Notes: generated by a model not told the origin, from the sequence alone. Shown: positions 45,944-55,552, counted from the stretch's first letter. The stretch is DNA of 64,000 nucleotides from CBDDBK01 sp965225715 (GCA_965225715.1 CBDDBK010000001.1:47078-111077); one strand, 5' to 3'. Made by a program: numbers and translations.

Positions 45944-48697
45944 CTAAGGGAAATAAACCCGAAAACCGCCGCCGCTGAACGAGTTGGACGGGGTGTTGCC
46001 GATGCGATAAGCCACCCGCAAATCAGTGGCGTAATTGAGCCAAGAACCGCCCCGCAGCACACGATTAGAACCACTGCTAGGTCCCGTAGGGTTTGTCTGA
46101 GCAGTGCTGCTGTATGAAGCATACCAATCCTGACACCACTCCCACACATTACCAGACATATCGTAAAGACCCAACTCATTAGGCGCCTTCGTGCCAACAG
46201 GATGAGTCCGAACCCCATCAAAATTGCTTTGCCCAGTGCTACTGCTGTTGCTGCTGTACCAAGTCACATCGCCAACCGTGTTGCTGCCGCTAAACTGATA
46301 ATTTTGGCTTGAAGTACCCCCGCGGGCAGCAAATTCCCACTCCGCCTCCGTCGGCAAACGACCACCTGCCCACTTTGCAAAGGCATTCGCCCCATACCAA
46401 GATACCTCTATCATCGGATAATTGTCCAAACCACTTTCCACCAAAAAGGTGCCCCCACTGTGATAAAGCATGCAATCCGAATCGTGGATATCCACATAAG
46501 TCACCGTGCCATAGTCGGGGTCGTTGTAGTTGCCGCTGGAACTCACGCCACCCAAGGCGTTTAAAAAGGCAGCATACTGGGCATTGGTAATCTCATATTG
46601 GCTCAGCTTAAAAGAAGAGACCGTCACGCTGTGTAAGGGACTTTCATCAGAATGACAACTGTGCCCATTGATATCATCTCTTCCGCTTTTGCAACCCTTT
46701 TCAAAAGTGCCGCCTGATACGGTTACCTTCGCAATATTTTCAATGATGTTGGGGACATCCGTAATAGTAATCGTAACACTTTTTTCATAGTTTGCGCCGC
46801 TGCCGTCGGTGCTGCGGATACGGATGCTGTAAGTATTTTTGGTTCCAAAATCAAAAACGGCATTGCTCCGTAAGGCTATTCCACTGATGTTAAAACTGGC
46901 GTTGTCAGTGCTTCCCGTTCCGCTAACTAAACTATACGTGTGGGTATCTCCGGCATCGGGGTCGCTGCTTGTTAAAGTACCAATCGTTGTATTGGTAATA
47001 AGGTTTTCGGCAATAGTGCTGTTGCTCAAGGTGATATTGGTCGGGGCTTCGTTTACATCGGTGACAGTGATGGTAAACACTTTGGCAAAAACTTGGTTTT
47101 CGCTGTCTCGCGTTTCTATACGGATGCTGTGGCTATTTTTGCTCTCATGGTCAAAGCTAGTTGATGTGCGCAGCTGATTGGCATTAATATTAAAATTGCC
47201 GTTATCCGTGCTTCCCGTGCCGCTAACTAAACTATACGTGTGGATATTTCCGGCATCGGGGTCGCTGCTTGTTAAAGTACCAATCGTTGTATTGGTAACA
47301 AGGTTTTCGGAAATAGTGCTGTTACTCAAGGTGATATTGGTCGGGGCTTCGTTTACATCGGTGACAGTGATGGTAAACACTTTGGCAAAAACTTGGTTTT
47401 CGCTGTCTCGCGTTTCTATACGGATGCTGTGGCTATTTTTGCTCTCATGGTCAAAGCTAGTCGATGTGCGCAGCTGATTGGCATTAATATTAAAATTGCT
47501 GTTATCCGTGCTTCCTGTTCCAGAAACCAAGTTGTAGGTGTGGGTATCGCCAGCATCGGGGTCGCTGCTTGTTAAAGTACCAATCGTTGTATTGGTAATA
47601 AGGTTTTCGGCAATGGTGCTGTTGCTCAAGGTGATATTGGTCGGGGCTTCGTTTACATCGATGACCGAGATGGTAAAAGCCTCTTCTACTGTCATGTCGT
47701 TAGTACTCAAATTGGTGCTGCGGACGCGTATGCTGTAGCTGTTTTTAGTCTCAAAATCAAAAATATTAGATGAGCGTAGCTGGTTGCTGTTAATATTGAA
47801 ACTGTTATTATCCGTGCTTCCTGTTCCGCTGACCAAATTGTAGCTGTGGCTGTCGCCAGCATCGGAGTCGCTGGTACTCAAAACACCTATAAGGGTATTG
47901 CTGGCTTGGTTTTCCTGAATTGCGGCGTTGCTCAAAATTATATTTGTATAGGCATTGTTGTCAGCTGTGCTAAAAGTTATCTCGTTGCTATACGTTATTC
48001 CTGCGCTGTTGATGGCATAAGCTCGAATGTAATAAGTGGCGTTGGGATTCAAATTCGCCAATGGACTTGTGAAGGTGCCTGTTTCGGTTTTAACACCGAG
48101 GGTGGTCTTTGAAAGGCTTCCGTCGCTGAGGTCTGGATTTGGAGAGGTATGCCAAACGTGTCCGTGCTGCGTGATATTTCCCAAACCAATATTGTCTATC
48201 AAACCTTTGGCCGCCACATTTTCCGAGCCTATTCCCGATATGTCATTGTTAGACATGCTCACCTCAGGTGGCGAAGGTTTATGGGCTTTCACCGTTACAT
48301 TTTTGGCACCGCCTTCCAAAGCAGAGCCATCATCGGCAGCTGCGGTCACTTGAATAGACCCCGTATTATCACCCGGTGAAAGACGGTCTCGGTCTATAGT
48401 TACGGTGATTTGGCTTTCGCCAGTACCCGTAATTTTTCCTGTAGTACTTTGAAAATCGCTTATCCAATCCACCGATTCGGATACCGTCCAAGTTAGATTC
48501 TGTTGCCCCGTATTCTTAACAGCAAAAGCTAAACTATTGTCATTTTCGCCAAAGTCCAATTCAGCGGGGGCTATTTCCAAGCGGGCAGGCGATAAGACTA
48601 CCCCGCCTTCATCACAATTTAACGCCGTGTTCAAGGTCGCCGCTATTAATATAACTAAAGGCAATACTTTTGCCCAGAAAGAAAATTTATTTTTCAT
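45944..48697 (-). CDS. Secreted cadherin-repeat protein with C-terminal FGE (SUMF1) domain; probable DGR target
   Basis: The 917-aa product is clearly G+C-richer than its neighbours. An N-terminal signal ends near ALNCDEGG, a possible but atypical lipoprotein Cys. Residues ~35-130 resemble a BACON/Ig domain (LDFGENDNSLAFAVKNTG, LTWTVSESVDWI). ~135-240 is fibronectin-III-like (NPNATYYIRAYAINSAG). ~245-640 holds four 100-aa cadherin-like repeats (APTNITLSNSTIAEN ... DVNEAPTN). ~655-917 is a formylglycine-generating-enzyme fold (YEITNAQYAAFLNALGG, RLPTEAEWEFAARGG, GLYDMSGNVWEWCQDWYA). Its last ~35 residues, RVLRGGSWLNYATDLRVAYR then IGNTPSNSFSGGGFRVYFP, form the C-type-lectin end that DGRs diversify. 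It is likely a surface ligand-binding protein rather than a true FGE. No reverse transcriptase is in view. Confidence 0.8.
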   Translation of the reverse strand: MKNKFSFWAKVLPLVILIAATLNTALNCDEGGVVLSPARLEIAPAELDFGENDNSLAFAVKNTGQQNLTWTVSESVDWISDFQSTTGKITGTGESQITVTIDRDRLSPGDNTGSIQVTAAADDGSALEGGAKNVTVKAHKPSPPEVSMSNNDISGIGSENVAAKGLIDNIGLGNITQHGHVWHTSPNPDLSDGSLSKTTLGVKTETGTFTSPLANLNPNATYYIRAYAINSAGITYSNEITFSTADNNAYTNIILSNAAIQENQASNTLIGVLSTSDSDAGDSHSYNLVSGTGSTDNNSFNINSNQLRSSNIFDFETKNSYSIRVRSTNLSTNDMTVEEAFTISVIDVNEAPTNITLSNSTIAENLITNTTIGTLTSSDPDAGDTHTYNLVSGTGSTDNSNFNINANQLRTSTSFDHESKNSHSIRIETRDSENQVFAKVFTITVTDVNEAPTNITLSNSTISENLVTNTTIGTLTSSDPDAGNIHTYSLVSGTGSTDNGNFNINANQLRTSTSFDHESKNSHSIRIETRDSENQVFAKVFTITVTDVNEAPTNITLSNSTIAENLITNTTIGTLTSSDPDAGDTHTYSLVSGTGSTDNASFNISGIALRSNAVFDFGTKNTYSIRIRSTDGSGANYEKSVTITITDVPNIIENIAKVTVSGGTFEKGCKSGRDDINGHSCHSDESPLHSVTVSSFKLSQYEITNAQYAAFLNALGGVSSSGNYNDPDYGTVTYVDIHDSDCMLYHSGGTFLVESGLDNYPMIEVSWYGANAFAKWAGGRLPTEAEWEFAARGGTSSQNYQFSGSNTVGDVTWYSSNSSSTGQSNFDGVRTHPVGTKAPNELGLYDMSGNVWEWCQDWYASYSSTAQTNPTGPSSGSNRVLRGGSWLNYATDLRVAYRIGNTPSNSFSGGGFRVYFP
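45956..46063 (-). other. Candidate DGR variable region
   Basis: Invariant codons (R-RGGSW, A, LRVA, R, P, GFR) alternate with codons that fit a diversified AAC/AAT template: CTC AAT TAC, ACT GAT, TAT, ATC GGC AAC, TCC AAC TCG TTC AGC GGC GGC. All but one (TCG) end in C or T. A GGCTTAAGCC palindrome follows the stop (45925-45934). There is no template repeat within the window. Confidence 0.55.
46881..47650 (-). repeat. 300-bp near-identical cadherin-domain repeats
   Basis: Blocks recur exactly 300 bp apart (for example 46981, 47281 and 47581 share CAATCGTTGTATTGGTAA; 47041-47160 and 47341-47460 are almost identical). These are recent duplications or gene conversion inside the FGE gene. Confidence 0.85.
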
Positions 48698-48911
48698 AGA
48701 ATCTTATGTTTGTTTAAATAAAAAATATATAATTAATTGGATTTTAACTATTCCAAACCTTGCAGGTTTTCTGAAAAGCAAAAAAGAATTAAAAAAAGGA
48801 AAAATCAACTAAATGTTTGGAATTTAAAGAAAAATTATTTGGATTCCAAAAATATGCTGTGTCATAGCCATGCTATTTTTATCTTTAAAATGGTCATTTT
48901 TAATGAAGTTG

Positions 48912-49324
48912 TTTACAAATTAATTTGGAAAAATAAAATAGTGTATATCAGAAAATTATATTGTGGTAAGACACACAATTATGCCCTTCTAAAGTCAGAA
49001 TTTCCTCCTAAAAGTTCTTGTTTTGAGAAATTAGAATTAGAAGTTGATTTAGGTTTTCAGGGTATAAAATCTGATTATAAGTGTCTTAAAGTTCATATTC
49101 CTCATAAAAGGAAACGTAAAAAGAAAGGTGAGTGCAATGAGTTATTGGAAGAAGAGAAAGCGCATAACAAAGCGCTTTCTTCAAGTCACGTGGATGTGGA
49201 ACCTTCTATTGGTCAGATGAAAAATTGTCGCTTGATTCATCAAGTTGTTAGAATAAGAAATAAGCGACTTCTTGACGATTTAGTTTTACTTTCAGGAGGT
49301 ATGCTAATTTTAAAAACTACTTAA
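48912..49324 (+). pseudogene. C-terminal remnant of an IS5-family (DDE_Tnp_4) transposase
   Basis: YCGKTHNYALLKSEF, VDLGFQGIKSDYKC, VHIPHKRKRKKKGE, EEKAHNKALSSSHVDVEPSIG and RIRNKRLLDDL follow the order of the DDE_Tnp_4 core, with DxGFQG and the VE-x-x-IG catalytic Glu region. The N terminus is missing. Short N-terminal scraps of what may be the same family occur at 13597 and 56529. Confidence 0.7.
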
Positions 49325-49338
49325 AGCATTGATTATAA

Positions 49339-49623
49339 ACTACATTCAAGTCTAATAAAAGTAAAGTACTCAAAGCGTATCTAAATGATAAGCCCATAGA
49401 GCAAATTTATCTGCCCGCTTACAGTCCAAATTTGAACTTGATAGAACGTTTATGGAAGTTTATGCGTAAAAAAGTTATCAATACCAGGCATTACGAAAGA
49501 TTTGAAGATTTTGAAGCAGCCATTAAGCAATTTTTTGAAAATATTGCTTCTCAAAAAGACGAATTGGAATCTCTGATGACTTTAAAGTTCCAAATATTGA
49601 AACCAGCACCTAAACCTAGTTAA
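49339..49623 (+). pseudogene. C-terminal remnant of an IS630-family transposase
   Basis: KVLKAYLNDKPIEQIYLPAY then SPNLNLIERLWKFMRKKVI and YERFEDFEAAIKQFFENI is the canonical DDE_3 end of IS630/Tc1-like transposases (PAYSPxLNxIE contains the catalytic Glu). An in-frame stop lies just upstream (49336) and the first two Asp residues are absent. Confidence 0.8.
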
Positions 49624-49815
49624 ATTTAATTTCCCTTTTTAATTTGGAATGACTATAGAAAAAATAATAGTATTTATCGTGGTGTTAAAAATAAGACATT
49701 TTGTCATATTTTTGGAGTTTTTAGAATATAAAGCAAAGTCTGTATATTTTTTGTTTGTTATTTGAAAAAATATTAAGTCTTTTATATCAACGATTTATTA
49801 AATTATAAAAAGAAT

Positions 49816-51678
49816 ATGTCAGAGAAAGGATCTATTTCAGTCAGTACGGATAAGATTTTTCCTATTATTAAGAAGTTTTTATATAGCGATGAAAATATAT
49901 TTCTTAGAGAATTAATTTCTAATGCTATTGATGCCACCAAAAAAATTCAAAAATTAGCTTCTATCGGAGAATACAATGGTGAATTAGGAAATTTAGCTGT
50001 TCGAGTTAGTGTTAATGAAAAATTAAAAACGATCACAATTAGTGATAAAGGTATAGGTATGACTGCAGAAGAAGTTAAGAAATATATTAACCAAATTGCT
50101 TTTTCTGGAGCCACTGAATTTATTGAGCGCTATGAGAAAGTACAAGACAGCAGCCAGATTATTGGAAAATTTGGCTTAGGTTTTTATTCGGCTTTTATGG
50201 TTTCCGATAAAGTAGATGTTATCACAAAATCATACATTTCTGATTCAGAATCTGTACAATGGTCTTGTAAAGGCGACACAGATTTTGAATTAGCACCAAC
50301 AGTAAAAAAAGAAAGAGGAACAGATATTGTCTTACATATTTCTGAAGAAGCAAAGGATTATTTACAAGAACATAAAATTCAAGGCGTTTTAGATAAATAT
50401 TGTCGCTTTTTACCAGTAGAAATTATTTTCGGAACACGTGAAGAGACCAGCAAAGATGATAAAGGTAAAGAGACCAAGATACAAAAAGATAATATTATCA
50501 ACGACACCAACCCTTTATGGACTCGAAATCCTAAAGAAATTACAGATCAAGAATATAAAGATTTTTACAAAAAACTTTATCCTCTTGCTGAAGAACCGCT
50601 TTTTTGGATACACCTTAATGTAGATTATCCTTTTAATTTAACAGGTATACTTTATTTCCCGAAAATAAAAGATGATATTACCTTAGAGAAAAATCAAATT
50701 CAATTGTATTCCCGTCAAGTTTTTATAACCGACGAAGTTAAAGATATTGTTCCTGAATTTTTAAGACTTTTACATGGTCTTATAGATTCTCCAGATATCC
50801 CCTTAAATGTTTCTAGAAGCTATTTACAGTCAGATGGTAATGTAAAAAAAATAAATACCTATATCACAAAAAAAGTTGCTGAAAAACTCCAAGAACTTTT
50901 TAAAAATGACCGACCTAATTTTGAAAATAAATGGAAAGATATCGGTCTATTTGTGAAATATGGGATGATAAGTGACGAAAAATTTGGCGATAAAGCCAAA
51001 TCTTTTTGCCTCTTAACAAACGTTGACGACAAAAAATTTACTTTCGAAGAATATGCTGAATTTATTCAAGCAAATCAAACAGATAAAAAGGGCTCTAAAG
51101 TATTTTTATACAGCAATGATACAGCTAAACAAGATATATTTATTCAAAAAGCTAAAGATGTAGGTTACGATGTTTTAAAATTTGATAAAATAATTGATAA
51201 TCACTTTATTGGTGTTATAGAACAAAAAGTAGAAAAAACCCAAGTCAAACGTGTTGATGCTGATATTACCAGTAAATTAATTGAAAAAGAAGAGAAAATA
51301 GAATCTGTTTTAACCAAAGAACAACAAGATAAAATCATAGGTATATATCAAAAATCTATTGATAAAAAGAATATAGAATTAAAGGTAGAAACAATGGATA
51401 CAGAGGATTTGCCGCTTACCATTACTTTTCCTGAATATATGCGTAGAATGAAAGAAATGGCTATGTTTAATAATATGGGAGGCGCCATGCCAGAGCAACA
51501 GTTTATTCATATTAATGCCAATCACAGCATTAATAATAAGATTCTAAACCTCTCTAAAGAAGAAGAACAAGTAGAACTTGCCAAGCAAATTTATGATTTG
51601 GCTCTCTTATCTCAAAATCTTTTAGAAGGAAAAACCTTGACAAACTTTATTAATAGAAGTATTAATTTATTACAATAG
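49816..51678 (+). CDS. htpG: Molecular chaperone HtpG (Hsp90)
   Basis: The 620-aa ATP-dependent chaperone has the GHKL ATPase pocket in FLRELISNAIDATKKIQ (catalytic Glu and Asn), SDKGIGMTAEEVKKYI and GKFGLGFYSAFMVSDKV. The middle domain has LTGILYFPKIKDD, QLYSRQVFITDEVKDIVPEF and DIPLNVSRSYLQ with the catalytic-loop Arg. The C-terminal dimerisation region ends LLQ. Length is normal. A strong stem-loop follows. Confidence 0.96.
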   Translation: MSEKGSISVSTDKIFPIIKKFLYSDENIFLRELISNAIDATKKIQKLASIGEYNGELGNLAVRVSVNEKLKTITISDKGIGMTAEEVKKYINQIAFSGATEFIERYEKVQDSSQIIGKFGLGFYSAFMVSDKVDVITKSYISDSESVQWSCKGDTDFELAPTVKKERGTDIVLHISEEAKDYLQEHKIQGVLDKYCRFLPVEIIFGTREETSKDDKGKETKIQKDNIINDTNPLWTRNPKEITDQEYKDFYKKLYPLAEEPLFWIHLNVDYPFNLTGILYFPKIKDDITLEKNQIQLYSRQVFITDEVKDIVPEFLRLLHGLIDSPDIPLNVSRSYLQSDGNVKKINTYITKKVAEKLQELFKNDRPNFENKWKDIGLFVKYGMISDEKFGDKAKSFCLLTNVDDKKFTFEEYAEFIQANQTDKKGSKVFLYSNDTAKQDIFIQKAKDVGYDVLKFDKIIDNHFIGVIEQKVEKTQVKRVDADITSKLIEKEEKIESVLTKEQQDKIIGIYQKSIDKKNIELKVETMDTEDLPLTITFPEYMRRMKEMAMFNNMGGAMPEQQFIHINANHSINNKILNLSKEEEQVELAKQIYDLALLSQNLLEGKTLTNFINRSINLLQ

Positions 51679-51723
51679 TTTAGGAATAAATTTAATACTA
51701 ATTTGTCAACAGCTTCTATATTA

Positions 51724-51777
51724 GGCTCTATGTTGTAAAAGTTTTCAGAGATTTTAGAGGTTTTACAACATAGAACC
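51724..51777. terminator. Bidirectional stem-loop between htpG and the M20 hydrolase gene
   Basis: GGCTCTATGTTGTAAAA (51724-51740) and TTTTACAACATAGAACC (51761-51777) pair at 16 of 17 positions. The arms end in A/T runs on both strands, and the hairpin lies between convergent stops. Confidence 0.8.
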
Positions 51778-51804
51778 TACTATTTGTAAAAGTTTTTAGG
51801 CTAT

Positions 51805-53106
51805 CTAATTATTTAAATAGTCTACAGTTAAATTAGCTAATGCCCTTACACCCAATTCCAAACCACTATCATCTATAAAAAAGTCTGGCGTATGATGAGG
51901 TGCGGCATCTTTAGGATCTTTTCCCTTGGGCATACCTCCCAAGAAAAAGAAAAAACCGGGTGCTTTTTGAGCAAAGTAAGAGAAATCTTCAGCACCTGTG
52001 ACAGCATTTCGCAGAAAAACATTTTTTTGTCCGGCAACTCTTTTTAAAGTAGGCAGCATATTGTCGACTAATTTTGAATTATTATAAGTGACTGGATAGC
52101 CTCTTTTAATTTCTACTATGGCTTTTGCACCACTGCTTTCTGCTATTTTTATTGCTGTGCGTTTAATTTTTTCATGAACAATATCTTGAATTTTAGGGTC
52201 TAAATTTCGGATTGTACCTGTCATTTCAATTTCGTCGGGAATAATATTATTTCTAACTCCCCCATGAATAGTAGCTATTGTAACAACAGCAGGTGCTTTA
52301 ATAAGTGGTGTTTGACGACTAACAATTGTTTGTAAACCTAAAATAATTTGAGAAGATACAACTATAGGATCTATTCCATTCCAAGGATAACCACCATGTG
52401 TCTGATCGCCTATGACTTTAATTCTTAAAAAATCAGAAGAAGCCATTGTACCTTCTGGCTTATAACCAATATGCCCAACTTCTGTTTGAGAATTAATATG
52501 TAATCCAAAGACTGCATCAGGCTTAGGATTTTCCATAACTCCTTCTTTAACCATCAACTTAGCTCCTCCTTCTTCACCTTCTGGAGCGCCTTCTTCTGCA
52601 GGTTGGAAAATAAATTTAACCGTGCCTTTTATATCTTTTTTTATCTCACTTAATATTTCAGCTACACCCATTAAAATAGCTATATGGGTATCATGACCGC
52701 AAGCATGCATAACCCCGACATCATGACCATTATACGTTGTTTTTACTTTAGAAGCAAAGGGTAAGTCTTGTTTTTCAAAAACAGGTAAAGCATCCATATC
52801 TGCTCGTAAAGCAACTACTTTTCCCGGTTTTCCACCTTTTAAAACAGCTACTACACCTGTATGAGCAATACCTGTTTGAACTTCTAAACCTAAGGATTTG
52901 AGATGTTTAGCTATTTTTTTTGAAGTCTCATATTCTCTATTTGACAATTCTGGATGTTCATGAAAATCTCGTCGCCAAGCTATAATCTTTTTAGACTTAT
53001 CAGCAGCTAATTGGTCTATTTTAGCATGTATTTTATAGGCTTCTTTCCCGTTTAAAAGCCCCGTTACAAAAAGAAAAAGAATGATATATATATATTTTCC
53101 CATCAT
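51805..53106 (-). CDS. M20-family metal-dependent amidohydrolase (exported)
   Basis: The 433-aa product has a signal peptide (IYIILFLFVTGLLNGKEA). It belongs to the M20D amidohydrolases (N-acyl-amino-acid / hippurate hydrolase type): RRDFHEHPELSNREYETSK, ALRADMDALPV, the dinuclear metal ligands in MHACGHDTHIAILMG and FQPAEEGAPEGEEGG, GLHIN, and a final HHTPDFFIDD. It probably removes an acyl group from an amino acid or peptide in the periplasm. It lies between htpG and the dehydratase gene, with no operon partners. Confidence 0.87.
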   Translation of the reverse strand: MMGKYIYIILFLFVTGLLNGKEAYKIHAKIDQLAADKSKKIIAWRRDFHEHPELSNREYETSKKIAKHLKSLGLEVQTGIAHTGVVAVLKGGKPGKVVALRADMDALPVFEKQDLPFASKVKTTYNGHDVGVMHACGHDTHIAILMGVAEILSEIKKDIKGTVKFIFQPAEEGAPEGEEGGAKLMVKEGVMENPKPDAVFGLHINSQTEVGHIGYKPEGTMASSDFLRIKVIGDQTHGGYPWNGIDPIVVSSQIILGLQTIVSRQTPLIKAPAVVTIATIHGGVRNNIIPDEIEMTGTIRNLDPKIQDIVHEKIKRTAIKIAESSGAKAIVEIKRGYPVTYNNSKLVDNMLPTLKRVAGQKNVFLRNAVTGAEDFSYFAQKAPGFFFFLGGMPKGKDPKDAAPHHTPDFFIDDSGLELGVRALANLTVDYLNN

Positions 53107-53423
53107 AAATTAATTTAGAGAGCGTTTAGAATTATAATTAGAATATAAAGAAGATCTAAAACTTTTGATAAGCGTTTAGTATCTCCAAATTATTTTTTAA
53201 TAATTGTAATGGTTTCAAGTAAAAAACTATATTTTTAGTAAATTTAGTTTTTAAAATTAAAATCTTTTTTGATTTCTCAAAATGTTTATAAAATACTTGA
53301 TTTTTGGATATTTCAAACAACTTATCAAAATTACATAAAAAAATATAGAATTACATTATATATACACTTCAGAATAACGGATAACTTCGCAACTATAGCA
53401 GATAGAGTTAGTATTAAGCTATT
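53107..53423. other. Intergenic region between divergent genes
   Basis: 317 bp of AT-rich sequence, presumably carrying both promoters; I could not find a convincing TAnnTTTG pair. Confidence 0.4.
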
Positions 53424-54401
53424 ATGATATCATTTGTAATCAATACAGAAAAGATTTTAAGAGTAGCCGAGTTTTTGGAACGTCATGTTCATAAGACCCC
53501 TATCATGACTTCTTCAAGATTAAATAACTTGGTCAAAGCAGATTTATTTTTTAAATGTGAAAATTTGCAAAAAACAGGTTCTTTTAAAGTCAGAGGAGCT
53601 ACTTATACGATCCATAATGCTCTATTGCAAAAAAAGAAGAGGTATAATTTAGTAACACATTCTTCTGGAAATCATGGACAAGCAGTTGCCTACTTAGCAC
53701 AAACATTAGGTGTTGTTGCTTATATTGTTATGCCCAAAAATAGCCCAAAAATAAAAATAGATGCTGTTAGAAGTTATGGTGGTCAAATTATTTTTTGTGA
53801 ATCTAACTACCGATCTCGAGAAAATACGTGTAAAGAAGTTCAAGATAGAACAGAAGCATTATTTGTTCATGCTTTTGATGATTATGATACTATTTTGGGA
53901 CAATCATCTGTAGGAAAAGAGTTTTTTGATCAAGTTCCTGATTTAGACGTTATTATAATGCCAGTAGGTGGAGGTGGTTTATTGGGAGGAGTTTCTTTAA
54001 GCGGTTATTTTTTATCTTCAAATACCAAAATATATGGTGTAGAGCCTTTAAAAGCCAATGATACCTTTTTATCGTTTAGAGCTGGTAGAATAGTACCTTT
54101 TAAAAAAGTACCTCAAAGTATTTCTGACGGGCTGTTAGCTCCTGTAGGCAAAAAAAATTTTAATATCATTAAACGTTTTACAAGTGATATACTCATTGTA
54201 AGTGAACCAGAGATTGTCAATGCTATGATTTTAATTTGGGAAAACTTAAAATTGGTTATAGAACCTTCGGCAGCAACTGTATTAGCCGCAGCACTTGCTT
54301 ACCGGAATATCTTTCAAGGAAAAAAAGTAGGCTTAGTTTTATCAGGTGGTAATATAGACGTTAATAAAATTAATGATTACATCAAGATATTGGACAACTA
54401 A
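53424..54401 (+). CDS. PLP-dependent threonine/serine dehydratase (or serine racemase)
   Basis: The 325-aa fold-type II PLP enzyme has the Schiff-base Lys in ENLQKTGSFKVRGA, the phosphate/substrate loop HSSGNHGQAVAYLAQ, a glycine-rich cofactor loop PVGGGGLLGGVSL and a final VLSGGNIDVNK. The single-domain length, without a C-terminal ACT domain, fits catabolic threonine dehydratase or serine racemase rather than the biosynthetic IlvA form. The ATG at 53424 follows a long AT-rich leader. Confidence 0.85.
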   Translation: MISFVINTEKILRVAEFLERHVHKTPIMTSSRLNNLVKADLFFKCENLQKTGSFKVRGATYTIHNALLQKKKRYNLVTHSSGNHGQAVAYLAQTLGVVAYIVMPKNSPKIKIDAVRSYGGQIIFCESNYRSRENTCKEVQDRTEALFVHAFDDYDTILGQSSVGKEFFDQVPDLDVIIMPVGGGGLLGGVSLSGYFLSSNTKIYGVEPLKANDTFLSFRAGRIVPFKKVPQSISDGLLAPVGKKNFNIIKRFTSDILIVSEPEIVNAMILIWENLKLVIEPSAATVLAAALAYRNIFQGKKVGLVLSGGNIDVNKINDYIKILDN

Positions 54402-55108
54402 ACACTTTATCAACTCCAAGCTAATGTTTGACAATAATTCACTCTTCGCTGCAGTCTAATATCGGGAAAAATTGGATAGTGTTACACAATGATAAAATTG
54501 AAAAAATACCTAATATTACGTTATTTTTCAAGATATAAAATTTTCATTATAGGTATAAAATGGTTTAGTTTAAAAATTATTTTTTAAACTAATGTATTGA
54601 CTTTTAAATGGTTATAATATAAAATACCAATCTTAATAAGAATAAGCTAATTAAAAATGCTTAAGTCTAATCTATTAAATCTTTTTAAAGAACACTTTTT
54701 TTTTCAATACGTTTATAATCAAAGACTTTTATTTTTGAGTTTTAGTAAATCACGTTTAATAGCTTGAAAAATTATCTAAATCAAAACTATTTTATATATA
54801 TAAATAATTGATTATCAAATTATTAATTAAAATTATTTAATTTTTAAACAACTTCACTGAATAATTAAAAAATAAAAAGTTCAGCTAAATAGAGATAAAT
54901 AATAGGTATTTTGATAATTTTGTTTAACCTTTAGGACGAAAGTCACCACCAAAATCATGAAAAACAAAAACAGACTTATCTTAATGACTGTAATACGTTT
55001 AGGTGAGTTCAAAATTGTAACTAATAAAACACGTATTATACTGAAAACCAATTAATAAAAAATAACTTTTTCATTAAATAACATTTAATTACCCTAATAA
55101 AAATAATC
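54402..55108. other. Long AT-rich intergenic region before rpoZ
   Basis: There is no convincing gene in 707 bp. TAATTTTG (54915-54922) matches TAnnTTTG and could start the rpoZ transcript. A 32-codon frame (54957-55055) lies between it and rpoZ but has no recognisable features. Confidence 0.45.
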
Positions 55109-55414
55109 ATGCAAGAAGCTTCAATAGTCACTCGTGATATGGATGTTTTATCTAAGTCTACCGGTAATATATATCAAAGCATAGCTATTATTGGAAAACG
55201 TGCTAGACAATTATCTACTCAAACTCAAGTCGAACTTAAACAAAAGTTAGAATCTTTTGCACATACTATCGATAATTTAGAAGAGATACAGGAAAATCAA
55301 GAACAAACAGAAATCTCTAAGTTTTATGAAAAAAAACCTAAACCTGCTTCTATAGCTATAGGTGAGTTTATCGAGAACAAGATACATTATAATTCTAATA
55401 CATCAGATAATTAA
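55109..55414 (+). CDS. rpoZ: DNA-directed RNA polymerase omega subunit (Bacteroidota type)
   Basis: The 101-aa Rpb6/omega homologue helps assemble RNA polymerase by clamping the beta-prime tail. TGNIYQSIAIIGKRARQLSTQTQVELKQKL (in part), TIDNLEEIQENQEQTEISKFYE and KPKPASIAIGEFIENKI match the Bacteroidota form. The ATG at 55109 keeps the usual IVTRD lead before the helix. In this phylum coaD or other genes often follow; here a MITE-like repeat and a permease follow. Confidence 0.88.
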   Translation: MQEASIVTRDMDVLSKSTGNIYQSIAIIGKRARQLSTQTQVELKQKLESFAHTIDNLEEIQENQEQTEISKFYEKKPKPASIAIGEFIENKIHYNSNTSDN

Positions 55415-55420
55415 AATAAT

Positions 55421-55512
55421 TATAACGATGTTATTTTTATCTTGGAAACGTTCATTTTTAATATCAATGAGTTAAACCCTCCAAAAATCCTTTTTCAAAT
55501 GGAGCGACTATA
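55421..55512 (+). repeat. MITE-like repeat between rpoZ and the permease
   Basis: TATAACGATGTTATTTTTAT to CAAATGGAGCGACTATA, 92 bp. It begins 6 bp after the rpoZ stop and ends 40 bp before the only plausible start codon of the next gene. Confidence 0.7.
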
Positions 55513-55552
55513 CTTAGTTATTTTCTGAATTTCACTTTTAACCTTTTCTCAA

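Larger units (their letters stand above)
48862..49656 (+). mobile_element. Composite of dead transposons with MITE-like ends
   Basis: The left end CATAGCCATGCTATTTTTAT and the right end GGAATGACTATAG match the two ends of the 94-bp MITE family. Inside lie an IS5-family transposase C-terminal piece followed by an IS630-family C-terminal piece. Confidence 0.55.

Noticed and set aside
45944..48697. Genuine formylglycine-generating enzyme acting on sulfatases
   Set aside because: The FGE fold sits at the end of a long secreted adhesin-like chain with a variable tail, and no sulfatase gene is near; a ligand-binding role fits better.
46309..48812. Many open frames on the plus strand across the FGE gene
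   Set aside because: They are shadows of the G+C-richer minus-strand gene, and their repeats mirror its cadherin repeats.
54957..55055. Small gene of 32 codons before rpoZ
   Set aside because: No recognisable features, strongly AT-rich and easily explained by chance.
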